64,000 nt of DNA from Lunularia cruciata (GCA_948567375.1 OX419759.1:7284744-7348743), one strand, 5' to 3'; shown: positions 45,444-58,218, counted from the stretch's first letter. The notes: generated by a model not told the origin, from the sequence alone. Translations and numbers: made by a program.

Positions 45444-48400
45444 TTTTGCGGTAATCAGGTAAGTAAAGTTTGTTCCCGCAGAGATACAAGTCAAAAATTT
45501 CCAAATACAAAGCAAAGTAACTAAATCAATTCTTCTTTAGTTCTTCTTTAATCTCTTAGGTAGAAAATACACCTAGAAGAGAGTAACAAGCACTGACTTG
45601 TAGTCTTGTCACAAATTAACACTCATTAATCACAACTCCATCAAATCTTTCCAAACAAACTTGAATTATGATGATTTAGTCACTCCCAAAAATGGTTACT
45701 TTGTTGTAAAATGACTTTACCTCAAAATTGTGTTCCACCTCTCTATTGAAGGCACAACTTCCTTGATCAAAATTGCTTCACATCAACTTAGCATTGCACT
45801 TACAAATGCCAAATACTACCAACACTACAATTCCTCTCAAATTTGTCAAGGCATTGCTCCAATTCCACTTCACTCAAGATCAAACACATAGAATGAAGAT
45901 CAAGGATGTGGAATCCAACATCCAACAAGTCCATAGACTTGCACTTTGAATTTCTCTCAACACTCACAAACACAAAAACACAAAATTGGCACAAAATTGA
46001 ATACTCAAATTAAGCTCAAGCAACAAGCACTGCTTCACAACACTTTGCTTTATCTATTCTTAGGAATAATGAACACTAAACAAAATAAGACTGCAAATGT
46101 TTCCTTTAAATAGTAGAAAAATCAACAATTACTAACAAAAATACCGTTCCACAACAACTTTACCAACATGTAGATCCGAAATGACCATACACCTCTTCAT
46201 ATTTGCCTCTTCAAATCTCAAATTTGTAACTAATCCAATCCGATGGTAACCTCAACTTTGGCTTCCAAACCCAATGTTCCCTCAAGTATTTATCCTTCTT
46301 CAGGTCTATCTACTTCCAATCCTAGCTCTTCTATTTCTACTATTTCTTCACTACAAACTAAAATTGCATTCCTATCTACTCTATCTACATCATTATCTAT
46401 TGATCCACTCCTTTCTATGTCTCAGGTAAGTCACCGAAAGACACTTGTACTCCTACTTCTCTTACTTCAAACTTCCTAGCTAATTTTACTTCACTATGAA
46501 GTCTATCCAAATGTGTTCTCACAAGATCTAGTATGAGACAGCCATTGTCTCTTACATCTAACATCTTTCTATCTACATGATCTTGCAGATGAATCAAAAA
46601 ATTGTTTAGTTTTGTGTTCTTTGCCTTCCTCTTCCGCATCTCCTATACCAACAACTTCAACTCGTGCAGTTTGGCTTCTTCCAACTTCCATTCTACTTTC
46701 GTGTTGAGCAACAACTTCATCTTGCTTACCACTATTGCTACCACATTGGATTCCACCACTATCTTGATCTTCTCCTTCTTTCTTTCCTGCTCCAACTCAT
46801 TGTGATACATCTGCAACTCATCCTCAAACTCAACTTTCATTGCCTCCTTCTCTTGTTGATTAAATACAAGTTGTTCTTCTGCCACTTTCAACAATCCTTG
46901 CAATTGGTCTTCTTCTCTAGTATGCTCGGATAATTCCCACTACTAGGCTTGATCTTTCTTGGTTGTCTTCTCTTCAAACTCTCTAGTTCTTGCTCCATCA
47001 CTGCCACACTTGCCTTTGAATGTATCACCTCTACTTGTGCATCAACAATTTCTCCCTTTAGCACTTGTACCCATGTTGTCTTCTCCTTGACTTCCTCACA
47101 ACACTTCACCAAATTCTCCCTCATTGGTTTTGAGTGCTTGCTTCAAAGAATCTCCTCCACCCAAAGTTCTTTGGCTTCCATCTCTACTCGCATTAACTTA
47201 CTTCTCAACAGCAAGCTCTCCGCACTCCACTTCTCTACAATTGCTAACTTGTCTTTCATATCAAGATTAGCACTCGCCATCTCTACTTTCTTCTATTGTA
47301 GAAACACCAACAAAGGACATACAACTTTTGACAAATACTCCACTCAATTATACTTCTTGTCATTGGCCTTGACTTCTTTGCCTCTTGCAGGTATCTCCTC
47401 TATTGGCACCTTACCCCAAAGTCATGATCTTTGTATCTTCAATTTCTCCTCATTGGATCTCCCCTCCTCCTAGGTGGTAACTTTACTGGGTTTGATGGTG
47501 GCTATCTGAAAACTTTTCTTCTCCTTGGCAGCTCTTGGACACACCAAGGCTCCTTCTTCTTCCTTCTTTAGTCCTTGCTTGATGGTAGACACTTCTGGAC
47601 TTGGCTTCTCTACATCCATACTCCTTCTTCTTGTTTTCTCAACCTCCACCTCACCTTTGCTGCCACTGCTTGATTCCTCACTCCGTAGTGTGAACTCTTC
47701 TTCTCCTCCCAAGGCTTCTCCCTTTGACTTGGTTTCTCTTTTTGACTCCTCCTCCTTTGGAGTCAATTCCTTTGCCTTCACCAACACTTGCCTTTGGATT
47801 AGGCTCTTGTACTGATGCAATGCAACCTTTGGGTTTGTCTCTCTTTCTTGGCCTAGGGATTTCAATTGCTATGATTCACTCCTTTCTATTCTTCTTGTAA
47901 TACTCATTTCCTTCTCGCACCCGCTCCCATTTAATACCATTCATCCACATCCGCCTCCTTGCACAAATCCAAATAAAAGTGTGACCGCATCCTATTTCTC
48001 TCCTCCAAAGTCAGCAAGTTCAACACAAAGTAGTATGGTTGCATGTCCATCTTCCAACCCGTAATCATATGCCCTACTCGCCAATGCAGACACTTTGCCC
48101 AATCCACTGCTTCTCTTGCAAACATTTGATGAAAGAAAACTGCCTATTGCATTGTGACATAGGTGGTTTGCTCTGGCTTGAACATTGTCATCATCATGCT
48201 CACAATCCCTCTCCACTCAAGGGTCTCTAACTATCCACCTTATACCCATTCTTGGTGCACGGTTGATTAAAAGAATTCCTCACCTTGGTAGTCTCTTCAG
48301 AGGCATCACACTTCCAATAGAAGGTAGTACCTCCTACCTCTCTTGCTTCTCTCCCCAAAACTAATCTCCAATCTGACTCAATACATCAAGCCAGATTCCC

Positions 48401-49159
48401 TCTCTTCTCTTTGTGCTTTGGCCCATCCTTGCAATCACTCGTGGCAATTTATGCCATGAAACTTGGAAAACTAAAATTCTAGTTCTAGGCCAGGAACATG
48501 ATACAAAGTCTCAATAAGACATCAATCCTTTCCACTACATCTAATCTATGCATTGAAAGACCCCTTACCACACTCTACTTACTCACTTTTGTGGCCATCA
48601 TGTGTTTCCTCACTCTCTTCTTGTGAAAGATCGTAATCAAGATTCTAACCCACTCTTCTTCTTATGTATTTGCAATTTGCATTCCTTTGGGTCGACTCTA
48701 AATAGGACTAGGGTAGCGTCTGGACATTGCAATGCTTGCTTGCAAAAATCTTGATTTTATAGTCCTTTGCTGATTGGTCATTTTTCAGTCATTGCTCCGT
48801 GCCACTCACCAATTTTGTGAAGTTTTTTCTTGTCATTGTCAAGAACTTCTTGATCCCGATGTAGTCACTTTCTTCCTGTGTACTTTCTTGATTGTCAAAC
48901 CTTAGACAAGTTAATTATAGGTTTTTAGGATCAGGTTGCACTACCTAATACAAAGTCCTTGTCTTCGTATTTCTCTCTTGTCCATCTCGGGTCCTTTGGA
49001 CTTGACTTGTGGTTGACTTTGGATTTTATGCCAAACACATGATTCTTCTCATTTCCTCCCCATTTAGCCCTCCTTTGGCTTTTCCAATGCACTTCTTCTT
49101 CCAAACTTTATCAGAACAAACCAAAACAAAAAATATGAGTACCACACAATATATAATCC
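45444..49159 (-). mobile_element. Insert X copy 1: 3.7-kb element of unknown type with coiled-coil coding sequence
   Basis: Compared with element A, the leader of element B is split here. The 9-bp flanks AAATATCAC (45435-45443) and AAACATCAC (49160-49168) differ by one base and look like a target duplication. In minus sense X carries a conserved protein block (48.3-47.93 kb), a charged Glu/Lys/Ser-rich stretch (47.87-47.47 kb), a long coiled-coil stretch (47.25-46.4 kb) and a non-coding tail with a CTATTTAAAGG TATA-like site near 46.11 kb. I see no transposase, RT, LTR pair or clear terminal inverted repeats. Family unknown. Confidence 0.6.
46400..48330 (-). pseudogene. Unrecognised coding sequence of insert X (conserved domain plus coiled coil)
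   Basis: Minus reading in order: TTKVRNSFNQPCTKNGYKVD (48.26 kb); MFAREAVDWAKCLHWRVGHM, then YYFVLNLLTLEERNRM and FYLDLCKEADVDEWY (48125-47931); an acidic/basic segment (47865-47470, rich in KEEES, GEALGGEEE and RRRS); then heptad-like EEQLVFNQQEKEAMKVEFED and MEQELESLKRR blocks (47.1-46.6 kb). A few stops and shifts separate the pieces. The first two blocks recur in the 52-54.6 kb copy, so this was a real protein. I do not recognise the family; a gag-like or scaffold protein is possible. Confidence 0.55.
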
Positions 49160-49482
49160 AAACATCACCCATTAATGTACCTCTAACGACAACAATTACA
49201 TTAAGGGAAAGGATAACCTATACCTACCATCATAACATGCACTCTCATAGTCTGCAAGTCATCACTTCTTGCCTCACCAGAGGGAAACATTGGTAGCCTG
49301 ACTGGTCATCATTCTAGCTTCACTATTGAGAGTACACCAAAGCACCAACGGTCTAAAGTCAGGGCACCTCACACAATCATGGTGCACAAACAAGAAGTAA
49401 AGAATGGATGGAATCTAATCACAAGAAATTTAAAAAGACCCTCCATCACATAAATCAACACCAAACTAACTCTACCACCATT

Positions 49483-50810
49483 TGGCATTTGATATTAATA
49501 GGAGTTATCTACTTCCTAAACTACCAAGATCACCAAGAATGGGATCAAACTATCTCTCCTAACCAAAACTATAGGTGTATAGATAATAGTGGAATAGTCA
49601 CCAGGACAACAAGTGAGGGTGGACCAATTGGCTAAGGCACTAGTCTAGGAACTAAATATCCATGGGTCAAACCTATTGCACATAATCCAGTAGGGTGGGC
49701 AGATTTTGTCAAACAATGACCAAAAAGTATTGTAAACTAGTTAGCCTCACACTAACAAGTTGGCTTGTTGGCCCTTCTAGGCCTTTGTAGCCTCTCATAG
49801 CCCAGAGCTTATGCCTTAAAGCCTTTAAACACCCAAATGAGGCTTTCTTCTTGCCACTTCAAAACCTCTCTCCCAATCTGGCAAGCCTCTTCCAAATCTG
49901 GCCAAGCTCCTCCAACTCAAGCCAAAAATCTAATGTAAAATCAAGCCAAAATTTGACATAAAATTTGACATAAATCCCTAGAGTTGGCTGACCACCAAAT
50001 CCTTTGCTAACTCTCCACTTGAGCCAAATTGAAAAGATAGGGTTCTCCAAATCACAAATTTGAGGAGATGAGCTCCCAACTCCAACTACAATTTTGCTCT
50101 TCAAGCTCAAATTGTACCAAATTGGTCCTACTTTCACCTCTTGAGCTCAAAACAAACACCACTACTTGAAATTGACTCTCTTCTCAAGGAATTTGGCTAG
50201 TGCTTCCGCATACCATCTACCTCATTGCCAAATCTGCATCAATTTGAAGAGCTTTTGCACATGATCACTCCCAAGGAAAATTTAACCTCTATCGAGCTAC
50301 CAACAATCAGCAAGGCTTGGAGATACCATCAACACCCTCAATTCCTACACCCAATTTCCCCTTGACCTCACTTCTCTAATGTAATCAATTTGTTCACAAC
50401 TTGAATCACACTCAATCAGATCAATACTTGATCTATCACTCAATAATAACAACTAAGCATTGATTATAGTCAAGCCACGCTCAGTCTAGCTAAGAGATTC
50501 CAAGTGACACTTGCCGGCCTCTGTCCACCATAGCCAAGAACTCAAAGGTTCAACATCAAAGAAGTGAGCTCTTTGGAGTTGCAATTCAAAATTATACCTC
50601 TTGAACTTGACCTAGTTTTCAACCCTAACGGTCTTGCTGATGGCATATCCAAAGATGCAAATAATGCAAGTGATGATGGGCCTCACCATGTAGTCAATAC
50701 CCCAAACATGCAATTTGACTATCTATGAGTAATCTATGAGTAATTGTCAAATACCTCTGGCTACCAACACTACTACACCAGAGTCTGAGTAATTGAGGTG
50801 TGACACTACA
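49483..50810 (-). repeat. LTR of element B (about 1.33 kb)
   Basis: Minus sense TGTAGTGTCACACC...AAATGCCA. It aligns over its full length with the interrupted 5' LTR of element A, including the site where A was hit by the chromodomain element (GAGTTCTTGGCTATGGTGG, here uninterrupted). Confidence 0.85.
49620..49673 (+). other. tRNA-like pol III promoter boxes inside LTR of element B (antisense to element)
   Basis: A-box-like TGGACCAATTGG (49620-49631) and B-box-like GGGTCAAACC (49664-49673), with GCTAAGGC and CTAG...GGAACT between them. Spacing is about 32 bp, within the range used by RNA polymerase III. The element A copy is at 34249-34302. Confidence 0.5.
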
Positions 50811-52200
50811 AATGGTGTGATATATAGATTGAATAAGCTAGTAAAGAGCTCTAGAACCTTCTTGTGTGATAAGGTGGTATTCCTAGAGATTGAATAATTT
50901 GGATAAAAAGTAATTGGTTAGAAATATAATGGTTAAATTTATGAGTGTGCAAGCATATAACAATCTCAGGTATAGATATCAAAACATTTTGAGTTCAATC
51001 TATTAATTCTTGGTCTAACTCTTTTCTTTTATCCTTTGTTTATGAGTATTATAGAAGCAAAGTAATTAGATTTTGGTCTTTTGAAATACCCATAATCATC
51101 CAATCAAGGACTATCAAGCATGCTAAGAAGATATGAGAATAAGAAATTGTGTAGAGAAGATATATTTGTTACTTGTAATACTAGTAGAGAAATACAAAAG
51201 GTTATAGATCTCTTAATAAAGGAAAATCATCTACATTTAGATATTTTCTATAGTACTTAGGTATTACAAGATAAAGATCTTATACCTTGTGGTATTCCAA
51301 GAGTCCATTTGTTAATTATAAAGGAGCTCACATACACTTTAGTACAAACTCCTTGACATTGAGAAAATACACCTTGATGGGAGTTAAAGGCCAAGAAAGA
51401 GATTAAACTTTAATATATAAAGTTTCAAGCCTATTAGATAAAGATTAAGAGTTAAGTGATCAAAGACCTAACTGATTTGGTCTAGAGGGATTGCAACAAC
51501 TTAGTGTTATTCAAATTTGTAATATTTGTGAATTAGATCATCTAATGAGGATACAAGTTGGAGATAACTAAAACAAGATAAAAGTGTCATTATGATTTAA
51601 TCTCTTGGGCAAAGTCATTCTCAAAAGATAGTACTGTCACCACCAAGTACACTATAAAAAGATAAACAAACACTACTCATATGTAGTATAGATTTAATCC
51701 AAAAGATTCCTAAATGTGATAGTTCATTCATTACAAAGGTCACTTTGCGTTGGAATTTCTTTACTTTTCTCCTTGTCCAACCAAATTCTTAACTAATATC
51801 ATTGAGACATTCATAAGTATTGTGATTCACAATCACCTCATGAATTGTGTGTCATACAAGATCAATAGTATTAAGGTGTCTAACAGATAGTATCTTAGAA
51901 CACACAAAAAAAGACATGAGTTGTCTAAGTTACTAAGTCCAGAATTCAAGTGCAAAATAAAATTCAACACTGCCGGCCTCACCTGGCCATGGCCTCATTA
52001 TATTACTTTTACTTATAGCTTCTTTCTTTGTAAAAAAAACAGATTTCAAATCATCTTCCATCCCAAGAGATAGATAACTTATTTTTATTTTTCATTAACT
52101 TCATATTAGCTTGAAGCTTCAGATTAATATACATTATAAGAATAATATACATTCAGGTAAAATATTACTTCCATATAAAAGAAACATATCAAGTGGTCTA
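50811..52200. other. AT-rich decayed sequence, no recognised domain
   Basis: All frames carry many stops. Retrotransposon origin is likely from context and composition, but no motif could be read. Confidence 0.5.
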
Positions 52201-54560
52201 CACAACTTGGAATTTTGAGTAAGTGTAGCTTTGCAACTTATCAAACAACAACTTGAGTTGTTATTTGTGTATATTTCTTCTCCAACTCATCAATTTGGGT
52301 TTTTAGATCCTTCATCTTTATATGCTAAGGGTTCTCATTGGCAATACATTCTAGCTGGTTCAAAATTTGAGTTGCCATATGCCCAATTGTTGTAAGCGAC
52401 CCCATCTATTTGTTCTTTAGATTTGTTTGTTCACATTTGAGTTTGTTTGACTGCTTACTTTGCATTTTTACTCATTGCTCATGTTGAGTTCTTCAACATG
52501 AAGATTGGTTAACTTCTTCAAATTCTCATATCTTGTTTTTGCCATCTTTATCTTTATGCAAGCCTCATTTAATTTTTTTTAAGGGACATCATTTTGTCAT
52601 CTTGTCCTTCTATGTTGCCTTCATTGTTGGAAGACTTTTGCACTAATTTTTTCAACCTTTGGCTTCAATTGTTGTAGAAATACCTCATGTTGTTCTTGTC
52701 TTAGGAGTTCTTCCTATTGGAACTTCTCTAGTATTCTATCCTTCTTCTTGGAATTGTTTACTTCCTCCTCTAGCCACTTCTTGGCTTCATTTACTTCATT
52801 ACAAAGGAGAGCCTTGTCCTTGGTAGTCATTTAGGCTACCTTGTGCATGTGTTGTACATGCATTATTATTGTATGATCAAGTTCCCAATAGGATGGCATG
52901 AACTCCTCTAAGGTCTCTATCATTTGAATCATCATGTTGATGGTGGATATCACCATCCACCACGGGAGTGAGTTGTTTGTATTTCAAACAACGCAATATG
53001 TCTTTTGTTGTATTAGTGGTCCTCATATGTTCATTGTTCTCCAACCGTGGTTCCATAGGTTAATCTCTTGGATCCCTCCATGTTTCATTATGGGTGGTGG
53101 CCATATCATTGGCCACACTTGCATCTAGTCTCCCTCCTTTAGTCTCCTTCTTGTTGAATCTTCTTCTTTCATCTTTTGCACTTCATCTTTGGTGGGTAAT
53201 TATGAATTCCATTCTTGCTTAATGGGACTTTATTGGGTTGACTGTGCTTTATTTTAATTCGTGCTTTTGACAAGATCAGTAATGTTGAATTCCAACCATT
53301 TCATTGATTTGAAGAGGGGAGATTCACCAAATGTTGGGGCGGGATTTCTTAACAACTTCTTCAAATTCAATATAAAGATATCTTCTTCCTTTTCTATTTC
53401 CATCTTCCCCTTGTGTAAAGATACTCCCATCTCTATGTCATTTGTTGTTTGGAAAAATTGTGCTTTATCATTCTAATCTCTAATGTTCACCTCTTCATCC
53501 ATCCTGGGCAACAAATTAGTGAAGGAGTTATCACTATCTGACCTTGTATTCTATTTTGAAGTAGCAATTCCCTTGTCAAATACAATTTGTGCTCTAGAAT
53601 GGCCTATTTTGTCCACTATTTCACTGTATTCTTTGCAGTCCTCACTTTCTCCTATACTCCCACTTAAGGATGATGCTATCATTTGTGATTGTTTGCATTT
53701 ATTTAACACTTGAACTTTGGGTCTTGGCCTTGGCACCTTCTTACAAATAGCTATTGTGTTGTAAGTTTCTTCCACTGGTAAAAAATTCTTGATAAGAGCA
53801 AACTCCTCATCTGCCTCATGATATTTTGTGATCTCTTTTTGCAAGTCCAAAGGCCCACTAAAATATGCAAAGATGGTGGAAGTGGATTGGATATTTCTCC
53901 TTCTCTTCTTCTTTTGTCAACAAGTTCATTCCTATGTAGAAATGGAGAATGAAGGGAGCTACATTCATTGATATTCCTTTTGCCACATCTTCCAATAGTC
54001 TACTAACTCATTCTTTGAACATCTTGGCCTAGATTAGAGAGTGTTTTTGTGTACAAGTTAGACAAAGATTGGCTTATTCAAGTTCACATAAGTCGTTCAT
54101 TTTGACTTGAATAACTTCATTATTTGTTTGTGACAACTCATTAGGTAGGATCTTTGAGATCATCTATCTTGTACCCATTTGTTGATTTCTTACCAACAAA
54201 TGAGTTTTTGATGTGGGCTTTCAAACTCTTACTCAGGTGATTATGTGGGATATTCATGTAGATTTGGCCAAACATGGAGCATTATTGTCCTAGCACTCAT
54301 TGCCAATGATCTTTTCTCCACAAAATAGGAATTGCTCTCAAGGTTCTACCACTCATGATGGTATTATCCTAGATTTCCTCAAGCATGGATATATCCGATA
54401 GAATCTAATCTCATAAAAAAATTCTAGGTTCCCACTTTATGTCATCCAATTGGTGGTATAAACCCCACTTGGAAAGTTTGGGAGGTCTATAGAAAGTCTC
54501 CATAGGTTTATCTCATCTTGCCTCATTCCTCACCTTCCCAGTACGTGCTACTATCATTTA
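52200..54560 (-). mobile_element. Insert X copy 2 (diverged)
   Basis: In minus sense, 54.2-53.9 kb reads KNSFVGKKSTNGYKIDDLKD and later FILHFYIGMNLLTKEEEKEK, aligning with NSFNQPCTKNGYKVD and YYFVLNLLTLEERNRM of copy 1. Next comes a charged block (53850-53551; KVPRPRPKVQVLNKCKQ) and a coiled-coil stretch with heptad-like EEVNEAKKWLEEEVNNSKKK (about 52.75 kb) and KMAKTRYENLKKLTN (about 52.5 kb). The order of parts is the same as in copy 1. More stops are present, so it is older or less constrained. Ends were not defined. Confidence 0.6.
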
Positions 54561-56486
54561 TATTTTAAGTGAAAAAATAGACTTTATGCCCAACACCCTC
54601 TTAAAATAACCCTCAAGTGTTTCTCACTTTGTTTATGACAAAATTGGCTCTTGTGCAGGCAGGGACAAGTTCTTGGCACAAATAACTATGAAAAAGTGAA
54701 ATTGTAAAAGTAAAAAGAATCTTTCCTCATGTAGTAAGGACACTATTTTATAATCTCAAGAAATTGATTCATCCTTTGGATATTATGATTGTAGTTCACA
54801 TGCATGGCATCTTGTGCAAAATAGGTGGTAATAATTCTTTGGTGGCACATTTAAATGGGAAGCGTGACTTTTGGCATGCATTGCTTGGCAATGTTCAGCC
54901 TGATGGTAGAACTTCATCTTGACTAAAACCATCTCTATAGAGCATCATAACAACCAAAGATTGTAGAAGAGCTTTGTAATGAAATAATGCTAGATGGCTT
55001 CATCCTCTCCAAATCTTGTTTGCATTACGTGCTCTGGATCTGATCCATTCTATGTACATAATGATCTCTTGTCTTTATAAGGCGGTTTGGCTTGAAGTTT
55101 CTTGTAATCTCTTCTTGCATCCTAATGATGTATAATTTTGTGTATAATTTTGTGTATACACTAATTGTCCTTCTATTTTGTATTGTTATCCTAAGTATGC
55201 TCTGTATCCTCAGTATGGGTTACTCTCTAAAACCAACTAAAAAGAATATATTTGCTCTTTCAAAGGAAAGTTGGTTCACCACAAGGCCTATGATGTGGAT
55301 ATTATCTACCAATGAAGGAAAGATGAAACTTAGAATATCTAGAGCAAGAGCCAAAAGATCACTAATCAAGCAATGATAGGTAGAGCTACTCATGATGATT
55401 TCCTTATCATATCTTTATATGGTTGACTAAAAACAATAACTCCCTCTAATGAGATGGTAGAAAAGAGAAAAAGAAACTATGAAAGGACCACACAATTAGA
55501 ACAAGGCTTTCTAAAGGTCCACCACCCTCCTTAAATTCTCTTAGGATGGATCCCTAGTAGATGTTATTAAAAGCATTTCAAATATCCAACACCAAGACAA
55601 CCCAATCAAGATAGGTATTAAAAGTTGCTATAATGCAAAGAGAAACTACCCTATAACCTATTGGTGTAGCCATTTTAATCCACATATAAGATAATCTAGT
55701 CAAGATAGATATTTGAGAATGCTCTAATACCAAAGATATTTCCTCACAGCCTCTTGGTATAATGACTCCAAACTTATATAGACAAAGATACTACTTGAAG
55801 TAATAAGGATGTTAAAGGATAATAATACAAATAATAAGGTGACCTTTGTAATACTGGTTGCTCCAATGGTAGAACTTCTCCAATTCACTCAATATCCTTC
55901 TCTATTATGAGAAGTTTACTAGCACCTAATATCAATAAAACAATTTCTCTTAACACCCAAAATAATTGACTAAGAAATCTCCTCTAGTATTATAATTGCT
56001 AGACTCACTTTGTAAACCTATCAAAGCAATAATCAAATTTGGAAATAATATATAAGATACTAATTTATAATACTAATAGTTGAAAGCTCATAAACTAAGC
56101 TTGGGAGCTATGTAGAGAGCACGAGCAAGAGTAATCTATCAAGACATAAAAATCCTTTGGCTTGTACTCTAAGGCCCCTAATATTATTCAATCTCTTGGA
56201 AAATGATATAATAAGAGTAAGGATGAAATACTCTTATCAATAATACTAACCAAAGACAAATGATATAATGCATGTGTATTTTTATTATATTTCACAACTT
56301 GAATTAAGATCATATATTATCACAAGTAGAATTTTGTTATCTTATGATTTAGAATGTCTCTTAATTTAAACTTGTATGTACCCCTCTTGTAATATTGGCT
56401 AATGCTTAGTTCACATTCTCCAAAATTTAGCAATGACTTGCTTCTTCTCAACATATCTTCTAGTATAATAAGGACACAATTTGTAA
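54560..56486. other. AT-rich decayed sequence, no recognised domain
   Basis: The 94-codon plus frame at 55092-55376 has a hydrophobic start and a basic end but resembles no family I know. The rest has only short frames. Confidence 0.5.
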
Positions 56487-56690
56487 GAGATATAAAGATC
56501 ATGGTAATTTATCCTGGAGAGCACATGTAAAGTGGTCAATTAATAAAAAAAAAGGTATGTTTAAACCTCATCATGGTATGCACAAGGAGATACAAAGATC
56601 ATGGTAATTCATCCTTTCAAGCACATGTAAACTTGTCAATTAGTAAGAAAGAGGTCATTTAACCTCATAATGGTGTGCACAAGGAGCTTA
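56487..56690. repeat. 100-bp tandem duplication
   Basis: The units start GATA(T/C)AAAGATCATGGTAAT at about 56487 and 56587 and both end in a GCACAAGGAG phrase. Identity is moderate. Confidence 0.8.
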
Positions 56691-56796
56691 TGGAATATAA
56701 GGGATAAAAAAAGCTAGTCACAAACAGCACAAAACTTTAACTTGCTTGGATTGCTAACCATGCCACAACTTTATGATTCATCTAGAAGAATTATCA

Positions 56797-57078
56797 GTAA
56801 AAAGATTCACCTAATATTATAGTCCTAACATGTCAATGATACTTGTCTCACTTTGTTTTTATAAGTGGTACAATCATAATTCTTATGCACCTCTTGAGAG
56901 ACAAGACGTTTGTGACATTCTCAGTATGGTATATTATGTAAAAAGATTCACCTAATATTATAGTCCTAAAATGTCAATGATACTTGTCTCACTTTGTTTT
57001 TATAAGGGGTACAATCATAATTCTTATGCATCTCTTGAGAGACAAGACGTTTGTGACATTCTCGGTATGGTATATTAT
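56797..57078. repeat. 141-bp tandem duplication
   Basis: The units 56797-56937 and 56938-57078 begin GTAAAAAGATTCACCTAATA and are nearly identical. This is one of the most recent changes in the AT-rich block. Confidence 0.95.
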
Positions 57079-57652
57079 ATTCTGTTTGAGGCAACTAGGA
57101 AATGCATAGGAAACATATAGCCATAACTAGCCCAGGGAAAAGGGATAATATAGTAATCTTAGATACTCCATAATTAACTTCACAATATAGGGTAATTTAT
57201 TATTTTATTCCATATATCTTTAGCTTTGGCTAAAGATATATGAAAATAAAATAAACCTTCTTGCCCTATATAGATTTATACTTCCATACTTTGGGTACTT
57301 TTAATTAGATCTATGTTGCGCTCTCTCCACATGTAGAGGCAAAGTGAGGACTAACACTTTTCCCAAGCTGAACGGTATAAGCCCTCACAATAACTACATA
57401 TTAATGGTAAAGTTCCATCAAAATTCATTTCTCGCTTGGAACAGCCTGAAGTGCGGTGCAGACAACACAACAAGGAGGAAAATCCATCCATAGGGTTGTA
57501 CAGTATAACTTTTTGGCGAAGCAATTGCAGAATCATCAAACGCACACACTTCTATTTCTTTTTCCGAACCATGATAAAACTTCATCATTTAAAATCTGGA
57601 ACCTCAAGTCTGAAAATGACAACCTCCCCTTTAAAAGGGACACAAACAATAA

Positions 57653-57882
57653 CATGAAGGACGGGACGATCCATCTAACCGGATGAGGACAAGGATAAAA
57701 CTGAAGAGATGGGGAGATTAAGTCTCTATAGCATCGGCATGAAAAATCTATCTCATTGTAGAATGATGTAAATCATACGATCTACATCTCATTCAAACAT
57801 CCAAGTAAGCATCATATAGTGGGGTAGCTCCTCTCTAGATTTCTACATTGCACCAACCAATGCTCTCAACCCCTTTCACCTC
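57653..57882 (-). repeat. repT copy 7, joined to an 18S rRNA fragment
   Basis: In minus sense its 3' end (GTCCTTCATG, T-rich) is at 57.65 kb. The 5' side runs to about 57.87 kb and aligns with the long copy at 8.23-8.48 kb (AATCATAC, CATCCAA, ATTGCACCA). Its 5' limit abuts the broken internal end of the 18S fragment within about 20 bp. Confidence 0.65.
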
Positions 57883-57885
57883 CCC

Positions 57886-58218
57886 TCCGCATCAAAAGTT
57901 GATAGGGCAGAAATTTGAATGAAACATCTCCAGCACTAAGGCCGTGCAATTCGTCGAGTTATCATGAATCACCAAAACACCGCGCAAGCCTGCATCGGTC
58001 TTTTATCTAATAAATACATCCCTTCCAGAAGTCGGGAGTTGGTGTATGTATTAGCTCTAGAATTACTACGGTTGTCCGAGTAGCAAAGTACCATCAAAGA
58101 AACTATAACTGATTAAATGAGCCATTCGCAGTTTCACCGTACAAAAGTGTTTATACTTACAGATGCATGGCTTAATCTTTTAGACAAGCATATGACTACT
58201 TGCAGGATCAACCAGGTA
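57886..58218 (-). rRNA. Partial 18S rRNA gene (5' end, about 330 nt), degenerate
   Basis: The minus strand starts with the universal 5' end TACCTGGTTGATCCTGCA (58218 downward) and continues with GTAGTCATATGCTTGTCT, AATTCTAGAGCTAATACAT, CCAACTCCCGACTTCTGGAA and ATTCAAATTTCTGCCC, ending at CTATCAACTTTTGATG. Compared with land-plant 18S it has many single-base changes, mostly C/G to T/A, so it is a pseudogene. The remaining 1.4 kb or more of 18S is absent. Confidence 0.92.

Larger units (their letters stand above)
42312..50810 (-). mobile_element. Element B: relative of element A in opposite orientation, 3'-truncated
   Basis: In minus sense: LTR 50810-49483 (TGTAGTG...TGCCA), the same primer-binding-like site, the leader, insert X (45444-49159), gag (about 45.4-44.0 kb), protease (about 43.6-42.7 kb) and the beginning of the methyltransferase-like domain. 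It ends abruptly at about 42312 against the 3' LTR of element A. RT, RNase H, integrase and the 3' LTR are absent. Sequence identity to A is high in gag and protease by eye. Confidence 0.85.

Noticed and set aside
46949-47473. 174-codon plus-strand frame
   Set aside because: It is the complement of the minus-strand coiled-coil sequence of insert X; its Ser/Thr/Leu richness reflects the Glu/Lys-rich opposite strand.
45444-49159. Mutator-like DNA transposon
   Set aside because: The 9-bp flanks would fit, but the ends (minus strand GGATTATATATTG and ...TTACCGCAAAA) are not inverted repeats of each other and no transposase was read.
49615-49690. True tRNA gene within the LTR
   Set aside because: Boxes A and B are present, but acceptor and anticodon stems do not pair well and the copy in element A differs inside the stems.
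55092-55376. 94-codon plus-strand frame with hydrophobic N-terminus
   Set aside because: It lies in AT-rich decayed DNA, contains repeated VYNFVY phrases from a local duplication, and has no family match.
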